The position numbers were made by a program, and so were the translations under genes. A stretch of 64,000 nucleotides of DNA from Diplonema papillatum (Eukaryota > Euglenozoa > Diplonemea > Diplonemida > Diplonemidae): assembly GCA_030068145.1 (NCBI GenBank), contig JAPJBO010000170.1, positions 186,001 through 250,000 of the forward strand, read 5' to 3'. The notes beneath the pieces were generated by a model. The model was not told the origin of the DNA. It saw only the letters and a list, made by a program, of their open reading frames with translations, and ran no database searches. Of the stretch, positions 49,705 to 63,518 are shown piece by piece; the first letter of the stretch is position 1, and each line of letters starts with the position of its first letter.

Positions 49705-50640
49705 TACACCTTATTATTATTCTAAAAGAAAAGAAAACGTTCCCGTTTTCTCCCAGCCTCTCTCTGCCCACCCCTTTGCTACAAATAGCCCCCTGCGGCC
49801 AAAAACCGGCGACTCTAAAGCACCGGCTGTACAAAACATCACACAATGCTCTGGAAGTATGGATCAAAAAGCAGCTACGAAGCAGCTTATTCCGCTGGTA
49901 AGGAAATCAGTTCGAATATATTTGTGACCTTTCTGCGATGTGGGGGGATGGCATTCCTTCCCTGGGATAATCCAAATTATTCTTTTCGCACACACCACCG
50001 TGTGTTGTTTTTTTTGCGATAACCAATTTCTGCTTCCCTGGAGACAGTATTTGTTACAGCTAAAAAGAACGTTGGCAGCGGTTTAACCAAATCACATACA
50101 GGTTGACACGTAGGGGTAGACCCGCATGACCTCACGTCCGTTCAACACGTGTTCGGTAGTTATAGCACTTGTGATGCCTTCGGTTCTCTGTCTGGCAGCT
50201 TCGTTGAGCATTTCCTTCCAAGCTGGCGCTTATGTAAAGAAAAAGAAGAAGCACCGGGGTTTCCCCTGAACCCCCTTCGGTGACCCTATCAATTGCTCCG
50301 GGCGCCTTGTGATCCGAGTCAGGCGGATTGATTAGGGCTCGTCAACATCCGGCGGGTTTCAAGTAAGTACAAGGGCGCCCTTGTACCTCAGCCGGTGAAA
50401 TAGCCCGGGCGCTGCAGCCCAGGCCCGACCCGCGCCAGGAACACATCACGGCTTTCAGCACCACGCACTGAGGATGCAGCGTGCCGTCCGGGACTGGAAT
50501 ACCCTACGAAGACTCGGGCCAACAGAGAGCAAGTTCGCTCCAGGGGCAAGAGAGCGTAAACTGTCAACCGCAGCACGCAAAAAAGCTAGAGTCAGAGTTA
50601 ACACTCCAGCTGCGACAATCAGACCGAAGAAACCTAGTAA
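49705..50640. other. Intergenic; one R2 copy
   Basis: No gene. R2 lies at 50161-50228 in reverse orientation. Confidence 0.45.
50161..50228 (-). repeat. Dispersed repeat R2, second copy
   Basis: Reverse complement matches 21869-21937 at about 85% of positions (GCCAGCTTGGAAGGAAATGC start). Confidence 0.7.
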
Positions 50641-50679
50641 ACTCGCCCTCTGGACTCCCGAATACCCGGAATCCTGAAC

Positions 50680-50750
50680 AACAGACTCCCGGGATCGAAC
50701 CCACGTGTAAAAATGACGTGTTTTCGTTAACCAGTTGAGATTCAAATTGT
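50680..50750 (-). ncRNA. tRNA-like promoter boxes, possible SINE head
   Basis: On the minus strand TCTCAACTGGTTAACG (50740-50725) resembles a tRNA D-arm/A box and GGTTCGATCCC (about 50702-50692) matches the B box consensus. T-arm and acceptor pairing are poor, so this is at best a tRNA-derived SINE or relic. Confidence 0.3.
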
Positions 50751-50769
50751 TCGCAACAGTTCCAAGCTG

Positions 50770-52327
50770 GCACTACTTGTTGAAGGAACGGAAGATGTCG
50801 GGAGTCGCGGGTCACACCCGAGAACGCCAAGCACAGCACATCCAATCTAAGCCCGAACCTGAATTCAGATTGTGAAGTGATTGTGAATTGCGACCGGTGA
50901 GGGGCGATTTCAAACCCGTATTGAAGGAGGTGAAGCGGGTGAGTGAACTACAGACGAATCAGGATCACGATATGGTCTGCCAAACGTAAAACAAACGTGA
51001 TGCACTGAGACGCTTTCTGCTTCCAACCTCAGTACCGTTTCATATTCTCCCCTCGCATCCTCCTTCACGGTGTGATGCTGCTGCGAAAGAGAGCAAGCGT
51101 CTCAGTGTGTTCGTTGTGTAGCTCGCGTCCGAGACAGCATTCGATACTGTTTCGTTATTACTTCACTCACTGCTTCGCACCTTTCTACGTGTCGTTGCGG
51201 TTGGCTGCTGCCGCGTGTTGCTGGAACCACCCAACAGACGAACTAACGGGTACCAGCTATACCCACACCCAAGGAAAGAACCAGCCCGTCTTGGCTGTCG
51301 ACCGTTGACACAAAACACGGATCCGTATAACTAGAAACGCCGCCCAATGCGCAGGCCCCGGCTGCGTCCATCCGACGCGCGAACCGACGCAAACGCGAAG
51401 AAACGAGCGAAGGGTCATCCAAGATAGCTCCGGCTGGGAGGCCACAACGACACCCACTCGCAGGCCGCCTCCGCGGCGGCGCAACAGACGCGTTCCATCT
51501 GCTGTGACGTGTGCATAGTGCGTCGCTCAGGGTAGTCGAAGGCCTGACAATCACTACTTCAACTAGAAACAGTCTGGAACACGAGTGAACCAGCTAAACC
51601 CCAGCTATAAGAGACTCCACACATACCGCCGCAATCGCCAGCCAGAGACTTGAAAACACTGGCTTCGTAGAACACGACAAAGTTACACCTCGACCCAAGC
51701 AGGCAACTCCTGCATGGAATAGTGTTGTGTTGACTAACAGCGCGAGAGTCTTCACACATGCTTGTTTGCGGGGTTGACTTGTCATCAAAGTTGCTCTTTC
51801 CAACAGTTTTAGTTGAACCACAACAAACGCTAGTATTTCTGAAGCGGAAAAGGCGGTGTGTCCCTTTCTCATCGCCACAGGGTGGAAAACCTTTCGCGAC
51901 CGAAATTGGACGGTCGGGATTGGGGGGCCATAAACCATAGGAACTGGAGCAAAGCGCATGGCAGGATGAGCACACCACCCGAGCCTACAACAGGAGAATT
52001 CGGCTGGGTTGAGGTGGGTCTACTGAGACTGTATTTTTCTTCCCGCCCTCCCTTGCCCCCAATGTGATCTCGCCTGGTTGGCCCATTGACATGGTCAACA
52101 GGCACACTCTACCCCATTCGCTAGTACGCAAGTTATCAGGCTTCTGTCAGACTTCTCTCCTTCCTTCCCTTTCTGATGAAGAATGAACTCGATGACCCAA
52201 GCCGAGACCGAGTGCGATGAGGCCAGAAGCTAGCTGCCAATTCCTACTACTACTACTACTACTACTTACTTTTGTGCAGCATTTGGCACTTGCAACTGCA
52301 CACCCTCTGCGAAAGAGCGCTGGATTC
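50770..52327. other. Intergenic, no gene seen; (CTA)8 at 52242-52265
   Basis: Short ORFs without domains on both strands. A trinucleotide repeat CTACTACTA lies at 52242-52265. Confidence 0.4.
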
Positions 52328-52386
52328 ACTTCGCACAACGCAGCAACATTTTCACTCTATGAAAATGTTGCTGCGTTGTGCGAAGT
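52328..52386. repeat. Perfect hairpin, 27-bp stem, 5-nt loop
   Basis: 52328-52354 is the exact reverse complement of 52360-52386 (ends ACTTCGCACAACGC / GCGTTGTGCGAAGT); the loop is CTCTA. A transcript would fold like a small-RNA precursor. Confidence 0.95.
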
Positions 52387-53361
52387 CCACTGCTCGTAAC
52401 GATGGACTGGAAATTGGAAAATGCGGGAGGCACCAATTAGTGTTTCACGCCCGTGTTGAACGGAGGATTCCATATCTTAAGCAGTTCGCAGCGAGGGCAT
52501 CGGGGTCCGCAATCGTCCAAGGTCTTCGACCAGAACATGCAAGTTGTCCACCACGTGAAGAAAATAAGCAACCCATCACCTCCCTCTTCTCCTCCCCCCC
52601 GCGATGGAAAAAAAGAAAGAAAAAAGAAGGAAAAACAAGCAGAGGGTCCCAGTCCCTCATCGGTCCTGTCCTGCCGGGTCGCCTGCACTTCATTTTCACC
52701 CTCCCGTTTTCTCGAAGAAGGCTTGATGCTCGCACCAAGCCTGCATGCGGCAAAGTTCTGCCGAAAACGTTAAAAGTGGTCCCCCCCCCCCGTCAAGCGT
52801 TTCTTCCTCCCCCCGACAAGCGATTCTTTCCAGTTCGTCTGCACTTTGTGGGATAGGGGGCGGGGCTTGTTTTTTCTCTACTCAGCCGATCTGCAACGAC
52901 GTGGTGGCTGAAGGAGACGGCAAATTCATAGCACGCGCACCCACGTGTGTAACCGACAGGGACAAGTAACTACCCAACCGACGGAAAGCGGAAATCACCG
53001 CTCGCCACAACCAATCTTGCTTGTCCGCCCACTACTCTTAGAAATCAGATTCAACGAAATGACCTCACCTGCTTCTTGAAGCACGGAACAATCCAACAGC
53101 TACGATCGATCCCCACGTTCTTCCATCAGTACTTTACATTCGATAGCGGTCTCGAGAAGCGCGTTGCAAAAAGATCTACCTGAGTCTAGCTTCCCTTGTT
53201 TGGCGGGAGGAAGAAGAAGGTGAAAAGGAGAACGGGCAAGAGACAGCCAAGAAGAAGGAGACGAATAATTTTGCTCCGCTCCGGGTTATCCGCAGCACGC
53301 AAAGCTAGGATTGGTGTTTGCACAACGTCTCAACCCCGAGAATGCTTTCGAGTTTCGGATT
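52387..53361. other. Intergenic, no gene seen
   Basis: Poly-C tract near 52783; ORFs are short and unremarkable. Confidence 0.4.
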
Positions 53362-53363
53362 TA

Positions 53364-53490
53364 TTTTTGAATAAGCACCTGCTTTGTAGGAATGCTTGAG
53401 GAGACTGCCAGTTGAGATAGGTAAATGTGCTGTAGCCCACACGAAACACAGGTAAATCTGGGTTTAGTGGCGAGCGTATGCGTTCAACAA
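53364..53490 (+). repeat. Dispersed repeat R1, full copy
   Basis: AATAAGCACCTGCTTTGTAGG to GCGTTCAACAAAAA; nearly the same as 21734-21866. Confidence 0.8.
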
Positions 53491-55050
<1,560 letters not shown>

Positions 55051-55115
55051 GCCGGTCTTTTTTTTTGCCCAAAGAAGACCGGTTAGCCGGCCTTCTTGGG
55101 CAAAAAAAGACCGGC
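55051..55115. repeat. Hairpin, ~23-bp stem with small bulges
   Basis: GCCGGTCTTTTTTTTTGCCC-AAAGAAG at the left pairs with CTTCTTGGGCAAAAAAAGACCGGC at the right (T/A run of 9 against 7), loop ACCGGTTAGCCGGC-like. Confidence 0.8.
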
Positions 55116-55359
55116 TGGTGCTGTGGGTCGTGGTATTGAGTTGGAGTGCAGTGGGCCAATGGTCTAAGTTTACTAAGGGAATGCAAGCAGAGTTGGGTCC
55201 CTAACTCACCATGAGCCCAGGTTTGGGTGGTGGTGGTGGGTTTGACATCTTCATTTTGCCTGCCCGTCCTTCCCCCTGGCGGCTTGCTGCATAACATGCA
55301 AGCACCGCGATGTCCCCCAGTTCAACAGGAAAGAGGGACCCTCGTGAACGAAATGCCTG

Positions 55360-55710
55360 TACAAAGCAGTTGTCAGGACAATGAGGACAAAGCGCAGGAA
55401 AAGCTGAGACGACATTGTTCGACGCAGCTCTTCATCCACAGCCTCTCCCGGGTGGATGCTGCGGGCCTTCAGGAACTCGATGCACTGAATGCCAAGTTCA
55501 AACGCGATTCGGATCGTCAACGTCGTATGAAAGCGTCGTGCAAAGGCGAAAGCTTTGGCTGCGGTGTTGCAAAGCGAGCAGGCTACCTTGTTGCAAGAGC
55601 GGCCGGTGTTGTTCGGTGATGACCATTCTCAACCGACACAACTGGCAGCTCCGCCAGGAGCAGCTGCAACCGTTGCTCCTGCCCGGCATTCATTGCCAGG
55701 CGCGCCAGTC
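55360..55710 (+). pseudogene. Possible coding fragment with frameshift
   Basis: One frame gives DKAQEKLRRHCSTQLFIHSL and LQELDALNAKFKRDSD; after about 55545 the natural continuation (AVLQSEQATLLQERPVLFGD) is in the next frame. Helical, charged, protein-like, but no family. Probably an old transposon or gene piece. Confidence 0.3.
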
Positions 55711-56175
55711 TTGGTGCGTTCAATCCGAGCGGTACAGCTCTTCCCCTGTGAATCACATACTGGAGAAAAACCCCAGCCACGGCCCAGCGCACGAAAAAAA
55801 AAGTTGCCCAGGAGCCATTTCAAAAAAAGACCGGGTCATTGGCCTTAGCGGGAACACTGGTCGGCCGGGGAAAAAAATTAAAAGAAATTGTCGGAAACAC
55901 GCAAAGCAGGAAAGACAGGCGTTTCTAGGGGTGGTATTTACAACCGTGCGCACGAAGGCGCCAGAGGGGCTGGAGGGCAGACCCTATTGTAATACAAGCC
56001 GCGGTTACTTTGGACAAAGTTGCGGAGGTGTGTCGGCTCCGCCCCGAGCCACCGAAACGACAGCGTTGACCTAAACGCCCCAGAACCACCCCCCATAAAC
56101 GGCCAAGATCTGCAAACCCCAGGAACCTTTGAACTAGTACCCTGATTGCATTTTACCCTAAAAACGCCTACAGGA

Positions 56176-56366
56176 GCTAGTTATATAACTAGCAGAGCTA
56201 GTTATATAACTAGCAGAGCTAGTTATATAACTAGCTCGTGCTAGTTATATAACTAGCTTGTGCTAGTTATATATAACTAGCTCGTGCTAGTTATGTGCTA
56301 GTCACAAGTTATCAAATATAACTAGTTATAAAATAACTAGTTACAAATAACTAGTTATTTTCACAA
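56176..56366. repeat. Array of the palindrome GCTAGTTATATAACTAGC
   Basis: An 18-bp perfect palindrome is repeated at least four times, separated by AGA, TCGTG or TTGTG spacers, then degenerates into ACTAGTTAT-type words. Each unit can extrude as a cruciform, and neighbouring units can pair. Confidence 0.9.
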
Positions 56367-56454
56367 GTTATGTACCTTACTAGTGCGTCGTGTATACTTA
56401 CAAGTCTCGCTCTCCCTTCCTCTTGGGCCTATTTGGATCAGCTGCGTTGCTGCC

Positions 56455-57035
56455 CTCAAACTTTGCCGCACTCGTTGTGCTTGCTAACAAGAAAGGACAC
56501 GGCGGCAAGCTAGACCAAAATCCAAAACCCGATAATGCTCCGTGACAGGTCATGAGCCTGTAAAAGAACCATTCCGATACATGCAGCCTTTGCGTGCTTC
56601 GTACTTAAATAGTTGAGTCGCAACTCTAACAACAGATAAAAACGTGGTTACTTCGGCAGCTTCGGTTTCAAATCCTTGAAGCTTTTCTCACAAAAGGGCT
56701 TGCGCACTTTCAGAGGGAAATTGCGAAAAAATTGGAAAGCGAATCTTTTTTCCTCTCGAAAGTTGAGAGTAAAGCCCTTAATGCGAGATTTCACTTTAAA
56801 ATGAGAGAACCGCAAAGCAAGACCTGCCCCCTGCGTCTGCTGTATATTTTTCTTTTTTCCTATCAGCGATTACTGCCGACGCGTCACTGCTGGGTGCGCT
56901 CGGATTGGCGCCGCTCAAGCGGCCACCTTAAGTTACTCGTTTGTTTGTAAAGATTGCTCCGTTCTTCTTCCTGACTTGTTCCCGGATTAGGACGATGCAT
57001 ACTATTAATACTACCTTTCCTCCTTTTCCTATCAG
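56455..57035 (+). repeat. Dispersed repeats R5 (56455-56570) and R4 (56875-57035)
   Basis: First block matches 43310-43450; second block matches 41259-41410. The same pair of families is therefore present in both the 41-43 kb and 56-57 kb regions. Confidence 0.6.
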
Positions 57036-57482
57036 TCAAATGCTGCGACTCAACTATCTCTCGCGTCTTTTTGGGCACTGGCTGCGTTCGTGTCAAGCCA
57101 ATTGCACGCAAAATGAGACATCCGCTACATGGCACCGTAGGGGTCGCGTTTGACGGGCTTTCGTCATGGTGCAAGTCGTGTCGGGTAGGTAGTGGCAGGT
57201 CCGTTACCAGAATCCTCACTTTGCGCCTTTCTGCTGCTGAGTGACACGCCGAGAAGCGGCCTGAGTCGGCGGGAGGGCGTGACAGGTCACAAAGTGTGAG
57301 AGCCAGGCCCAGCTCGTTGGCTGGTTTGCACACCTTTTTCGGACAGTCTGGATTCGTGTTGAGGAACGCAGCCAGCTACTCGAATGAGTAAAACTCGATC
57401 CGAAGGCATGCGCTTTTGCACCCCGTTTTTTGACGCCCTCCCCCCCCCGGGGCGCTACCATTTCAAAGCACGTTCCTGCACC

Positions 57483-57632
57483 CAGATGCTAGCATCAAAC
57501 ATACATGAGGGGCGACATGCTTCCCATTTATTCTGCCCAAACGCTAGACTAATTTTATCCCGTCCAACACTTTATGATGCTAGCATCAAACACGAATGAG
57601 AGGCATTGTTCTGCCTAGACACCAAACAAACA
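57483..57632 (+). repeat. Two copies of a third shared repeat
   Basis: ATGCTAGCATCAAACA..CATGAG at 57487 and 57574, each followed by GGC...TCTGCC.A.AC..TAGAC; a further copy is at 42930-42990. Confidence 0.6.
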
Positions 57633-58012
57633 TGATTTCCCCCGACGTAGAAAGAAGGACCACTCTACGGCACCGTGGTAAAGAAACAACTCCCGAAGTA
57701 TTGCCAATAACAAGACGAAAAAAGACAGATTAAAGGGAGTTGTCGACGACGAAACAATAAAAGCGGAGAAAACAAAACTCTCTTCGAAGAAGACTTGCCA
57801 CGTCACACATACATGAGTGGCAGGATTCGGCCCAAACACAAAAACACTAAACACGCTAAATTAAGATCCCCCTGGCGACCTGTCGCTTTAGCGACGCTCA
57901 CACACTTCTTCGTTTCCCGAGTTGTTACCGTACATGGTCCGACAGAGAAAGGCACAGTTTGGAAGTGGCTGCATGCGCTTTTTGAAGGAGAACACCTCTA
58001 GATCGAGTACCT

Positions 58013-58191
58013 ATGGAGCCGACACCACGGGCACTCGACTTGAACGACTCCATGGCAGCTGCCTCAGGGCAGAAGCTGGAGCTAAAGTTGGAGTTTAATG
58101 AAAAAAAAGCGGGTGTGGCACACCAGCTTCCGGGGGTGGGACTCGGGGCGCGCCCTCTTCAACGCCAGCTTCCGACGATGGTCTCTACCGT
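58013..58191 (+). CDS. Candidate first exon, unknown protein
   Basis: ATG at 58013; MEPTPRALDLNDSMAAASGQ, then LELKLEFNEKKAG; a GTACGT donor at 58192 fits the local consensus (phase 2). No domain. An A8 run at 58100 makes the frame vulnerable to error. Confidence 0.3.
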
Positions 58192-58479
58192 GTACGTAAC
58201 GTCCCCCTCCCCTGTGCGCTTTATTTTTCCCCTTCCACCCCCGTTGCGCTCCCAGTTTTCCCCGCTCGTGCTCCGGTGCCTGTTCTTCCCCTCCCCATTG
58301 GGGATAGCGCACAGGGGCGTGTAGAGGAATCCCCTGTGGCCCAAGGATGAAGCCCCGGTGGGATCAGATGTTAATAACACGCTTCAGCGCATCGAGTTGT
58401 CCATCCCTATTGTAGAAAATCCTGCAGGGAGTAGTTGACTTGGCCTCTTTGATCGTGTGCTCCCGATTGAAACCCAACG

Positions 58480-58590
58480 TACCCTGAAGTAGGGACCGAC
58501 CCCTTCCACCTTAGGGGTGAGAAACCGCAGGCAAGCACCACACAAATTTACGCCGCAATGTGCACAACGCCGAGTACTGACCGTCACAGA
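58480..58590 (-). other. Short zinc-knuckle-like coding relic
   Basis: The minus strand encodes RRCAHCGVNLCGACLR (C-X2-C-X4-C-X2-C). This resembles the Cys-rich end of piggyBac-like transposases, but it is too short to assign. Confidence 0.25.
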
Positions 58591-58792
58591 AGCCCTAGGT
58601 ATATTGGCAGCAAAAAGAATGGGTGGATTCCGATGGCATTCGCAGGCACGCCTTGCAGTTGACCGAGCTTCTGTGTCGCTTTTTTTTTTTGTTATTTGTC
58701 GCCCCCTGGGTTTTCCTGTCGGAGCCTTGAATACAGGTCAAATACATAGCTCTTGTGGTTTACAGTTTCTCGCATGTCACTCGTATCATCGC

Positions 58793-58966
58793 ATGCGAGA
58801 ATTTCATGAGATCATACAAAAGTTAAACGAAGCCCACGAAAAAAACGCTGGTACAGGAACCCCTCCCGAGAGGCTTTGCCCTGTACACGCGAAGCACGAA
58901 AAATGGTCTGCTCCAGTAAAAAGAATCGCGCCAGGGGGGCACCCAACCGGGTTCACGACGCAGTGA
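58793..58966 (+). CDS. Candidate small ORF or terminal exon
   Basis: MREFHEIIQKLNEAHEKNAG ... to TGA at 58964-58966, with a possible acceptor TTTACAG just upstream (58762-58768) in phase 0. Composition is protein-like but no family is recognised. Confidence 0.3.
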   Translation: MREFHEIIQKLNEAHEKNAGTGTPPERLCPVHAKHEKWSAPVKRIAPGGHPTGFTTQ

Positions 58967-61181
58967 GAAATCACCCGACATGAGCGCCAACATCCCCCCT
59001 TCTTTTTCCCTTACCATGTGACCCCCATCCTACAACGGTCATCCGGAGACTTCAAAACACGGTCCTTTGGAGCTAAACAAATTAGACAGCACGAGCGGCA
59101 GTCGCATTTCAGGATGATGGTTTTTCGGCAGAGACGATCCCCCTAGGCAGTCGCATACCACACGTGCGCATCATCGTACTTTGCCAAAGTCTTTCTGCCC
59201 AAACTCCCCCCTCCCCCGTTCGGTATCCTTCCATGTTATGACTGAAGTCCGAGTTATGACTCAAGTCACGAGTGCCCTCGTGTTTCGCTTACTGCATCGC
59301 GCAGTGTGTGTCCTGTGCCTAGCAGGCGACTCTGCCGATAGCAACCGCCGTCTTGTTAGCATGGCAATGTATCCGTTCCTGTCTGTCAGGGCGGGGACGC
59401 ACTCTGTTCTCCTTCCCTCCTTCGTTCATTCGTACCACACGGAGTATCGCCCTCTCTTTTTTGCCAAAAAAATACCTTGATGCTGGTACACGCAAATGAT
59501 TCCACGTCGGCAAGGGAGTTTTGACACCCGGCACAGGATGTCCCCTTGCCACGTGGAGGAATTCAGCTCCACACTCGGTGCCGGCGGGTGCTTATCCAAA
59601 AAGAAAAAGAAATCAAACGATCCATCTTACGTCGACATTGCGCTGCACGTCGCACCCGAGTTTGTGTACCTGCCCCTCCCTGTGTGTGTGTGGGAGGGGA
59701 AATAACGTAAGCGGCTTCTTGCTCTGCCAAAGAAGATGTTTCGTGCTGCACGAGAACTGTCTACACCTACGTATGCATGTACAAGCAGAGGAGGTTACTA
59801 CGTAACTAAGTTGGAGTAAGGGAGTATACTATGTATTCATACCTATCGCCAGTAGCATGTACCTAGCAGTACATGCTACGAGGCTTGTGTGCACACTCAC
59901 GAGCTGTACACACTCCTAGGGGCTACGTGGCAGCACACACACAAAGCATCTACATGCTTAAGTGTGTGGGTATCATGCGCAGTACCCTGTATGCAGCCTA
60001 TCTCAGCAACAAATACGGCCACGCTACCACCGGACCTAGGGAATGAACAACGGGGCCCTTCGTTCCTGAAAAGAAGTGCTGCAGAAATTCGAGGCCCACC
60101 TCAATACTTGCCGTGGGAAGAAATAGTGAGCTTCCTGAGGACTCCGGAGGACGAAGGAGTCCAACATGAGCTTCGTTGAAGCAAAAGCAAAACAGAAAGA
60201 AGAAACAGTCTAACAAAATAGAGGCCCAGCAACTTCCTGAACGGTAGAGAACCTGCCAAGAAGGAGCATGTCTGGGACCAAATTGTCGTTGCGGTTGGGG
60301 GCAAGAAAAAGAAAACCGGGGTTCCAGACCTGATGCTGCTGCTTTGAGCACGGATCAGATTTGTCCATGACATGTAATGTTGTCGCACTACCTTAACGGT
60401 ACCAACCCGGCCTTTGAAGACCGCCTGCAACGAAATCTGTACCGGTCTTGGTGCTGGCAATCGATTCACGGGGTCCCATGCTGGCCCAAAACTGGGCCAG
60501 CGGGACATTGCCCTCTACCGCAAGTTCGCACGCTGTTTGCGGGCAGGTTTACTCCGCCACCGTCGCACGAGCAGGGGGTTCATTCTTGTACCTCACTTGA
60601 TGTCAGCTGAACAGGGATGGAGGGTGGAGTCGGCGTGTACGGGCTCAAACGGGAGCGTGTTGCGCGCCATACTCTTTTCTTTTCTCGGCTAACTTCCCAA
60701 GCGAACCGCGTCGAACATTCAAAGGAAGAAAGAAGAAAGAAAGGACACACGACCCAATACAAACCGATGCCGCTTTCTTGGACAGCAGGCATGTTCTACT
60801 CCGAACCTTTCTTCAGGTGGCGTAAGCCCTCTGCCATTGTGGACGGCAATACCAAGTCTGGAAGTGCAAGACATTCTCGAAGCCGTTGTGTTGTCGTTGT
60901 CGTATCTGAATTGAAATCGTCTTTGTCTGTTCGCAGTATGCAGAATCGTGTCGTACGAGGGTGAATGGGTGGGCCGCCTGATGGGGTTACCGAATCTCGT
61001 CGCTTTCTGATCAGTGCCGGGCTAGAACTTAGCACTGTATCTCGCACAAAGGGGAGTGCGGAAAGATGGCACACTCCCACCCACTCTAGGAATTGTCGCT
61101 TGAGCACCTCGGCCTTTTTCGCACAACTTGCATGATCGCTTCTGCCGAACCGAATCAAGAAGAAGGGAAGAGGAAGCTATA
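58967..61181. other. Intergenic, no confirmed gene
   Basis: GCATGTAC..AGTACATGC inverted repeat near 59864-59876. Open stretch at 60414-60600 is protein-like in part (DIALYRKFARCLRAGLLRH) but unsupported. Confidence 0.35.
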
Positions 61182-61412
61182 AAACCAGCACTTTGCAACG
61201 TACAACTTGCGGAAGACTCGCCAGTTGGGGGATAGGAATCCACCGCAACGACGACGTCACCTTCCATCCGCCATGAGAATGTTGAGTTAAAACCAGCACT
61301 TTGCAACGTACAATTTGCGGAAGGGATAGAAAGACTCGCCAGTTGGGGGATAGGAATCCACCGCAACGACGACGTCACCGGGGGCAAGGGAGGGCGGGCA
61401 TGAGAAAGTTGA
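61182..61412 (+). repeat. Two tandem ~105-bp copies
   Basis: AAAACCAGCACTTTGCAACG ... CAACGACGACGTCACC at 61182-61262 is repeated at 61289-61380; the second copy has an 11-bp insertion (GGATAGAAAGA). Confidence 0.85.
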
Positions 61413-61928
61413 GTAGACTTCACCCCCACAAGTACCTGGGGTAGGTAGTGTGTGCGTATTGGGCCTCCATTGCTGGCGACTATTCCCATCGTAAACTGCA
61501 AATGCTAGTCAGAACCCCGAACCAGTCGGAAATAGCTTCCGGTTTGAATTGAAGAAGGAGTGAGCGCCTGGTGTCGCGTCCTACCCCTTTCCCAACGGTA
61601 TCACCAAAATCTGCACGTGCAAGGCTCCGGGAGGGGGAGTCGTGGGGCAGGGGTACCCGTTGCGGCTTCGGCAGTCTGCAACACATTCATCAAAAGAACG
61701 CGCTAAAAAGAACAGGCTGACATCGGCAGAAAGTCTGCGCGGGCACTTGCACCGACTTCAAGTGCCGCTTTTGCGCCGACTCCAAGTCGTGTGCACACTC
61801 GCGCGAGTTTGGCACGTCTTCATCCGCACGCAAGCTGCAGGCGGTAGTCGGGTTGCATCGACAGTCGGTGTGTCCGGCGCCAGGTGACGGCTGGGCACGG
61901 CACGAGGCGATCGTGGCGAAGAACAGTG
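61413..61928. other. 5' flank of the coiled-coil gene
   Basis: No gene and no clear TATA box; GC content rises towards the ATG. Confidence 0.4.
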
Positions 61929-63183
61929 ATGACTACTCCGCACAGAAGCCCGCTGCGGTACCCTAGTCCTGTGCCTGGGGTGGGTGCGTTGAGTGGGCGT
62001 GATGTTAGCCCTTGCCGCGAAGGCGACACCTCACTGAGGGAAAGTATTGTCCGGAGTAACACGGCCGGTATGTACTCGCAGCATCACCACCGCCACTCCG
62101 TGTTGGTCACCGACGAGGGCGAGGATCCTTCGGTGACAGTGTCGAAGATCGCTGCGTACGTTCAGGAGATGGAAGACAAGAAGCGCGTCCAGCAAAAGAA
62201 GAGCAGAACGCAGCTGCTCTCAGAAGCCGGGCGAACCGAGAACTTGTCACTCGAACTCGGCACGCTGCGCAGGCAGCTCGTCACCGCAAGGGAATCCATC
62301 CGGACCCAAGCAAGCTCCGAAGAAGCCCTTCGAGACGAGGTGCACAGTCTAAAGCTTCAGCTGGCCAAGGAGAAGGAAGCCGCTGAAATCGTCCTCCTGC
62401 AGATGCGGCCGCTGGAGCAGAAGATCGGCACCCTCGAGCAGACGTGCAAGCAGTCCGTGTCGAAGGCGGACCACGACAAGCTCAAAACGGAGTACAACAA
62501 CATTCTCCATTCCAGCCTCTCGCTCCAGCGAGAAGCCGCGCAGCTGAAAGCCGAGCTCCTCGAACAGCAGAGCAAAGAAGGCCGCGAAGAGCGCCACCGG
62601 CTGCGGGAAGAGACGTGGAAAATAGAGCAGGTCCACCAAGAAGAGGTCATCCGGCTGCGCAAGCGCTTGGAGATCGTGAAGGAGGAGGCCGCGAACGAGG
62701 CCGTGCAGCTGCGGCGTGCGCTCGAAGCTGACAAGAGGGAGCTGAGGGCAAGGTTGGAGGATTGCGTCCCGATCGACGACTACAACTTGCTCCGGGCCCG
62801 GCTGACCGAAAAGCAGCTGGAGATCGAAGAGCTGGCGAAGGACAAGGCGAACCTCGAACACGCCTCCGCGTCCCTCGTTCCCGCGTCCAGCCTCGAAGCT
62901 GCTGAACAGCAGCAGCTGCAGAGGGCGCAACAAGTCGAAGAGCTGGTTGCTGCCCTGAAAACCGAGAAGTCACTCCGGGCCACGGACCAGCAGCACGTGC
63001 AGGCGCTCTCGGCTCAGGTAACCGAGCACCAGCAAACTGCGACCCGGCTCCGCACAGATGCCGCGCAGCTCGAGAACGACGCCTCCGAACTCCGCCAAAA
63101 GCTGCACAGCGCGACACACCTGCACGAGTCTCTCCTCGACAAGCACGAGCTCCTCGAGCGCCACAGCAAGGAGAACGAGAAAC
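61929..63183 (+). CDS. Long coiled-coil protein, first exon
   Basis: ATG at 61929 (the frame is open a little further up but has no earlier ATG); donor GAGAAAC|GTATGT at 63184, phase 1; 418 codons so far, continuing beyond the window. Residues 1-65 are Arg/Ser/Pro/His-rich and likely disordered. From about residue 75 it is almost continuous heptad coiled coil rich in Glu, Gln, Leu, Lys and Arg (for example KADHDKLKTEYNNILHSSL, VPIDDYNLLRARLTEKQLE), with a short break near residue 325 (ASASLVPASS). The style suits centrosomal, basal-body or other cytoskeletal scaffold proteins, but no specific family can be named from sequence alone. The intron that follows holds a hairpin array. Confidence 0.85.
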
Positions 63184-63518
63184 GTATGTCTTTCCCTTTT
63201 CCGCCTTTACCTGTCTCGTGTTTGTGCTTGGTTTGAGCTGGGGATAGCGACTTCTTTGCACCCCATGGCTGGCGTCATGAAAAAGGTGGTGGGTGACAGG
63301 GTTGCTGTCGCAAAGCTCAACGTGCTGCTCGAAGAGAATTAGACCACGACATACAAAGGAGGAGTTCGAACAGTGTTGGCTCCGGAGCCGATTTAGGATC
63401 CCCTGCTGTGCACACGATCGTACCGGTGCGATGGTGCTTTCCTGCCCGAAGCGCGCCGTAGCTGGGCAACGTTCTTACGTGCCAATTAGATAGCCAAACT
63501 TTCTGAAACGTGCATGAT

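Noticed and set aside
50455-50745. Hydrophobic minus-strand ORF (possible membrane protein)
   Set aside because: Overlaps the tRNA-like element, low coding bias, no homologous pattern.
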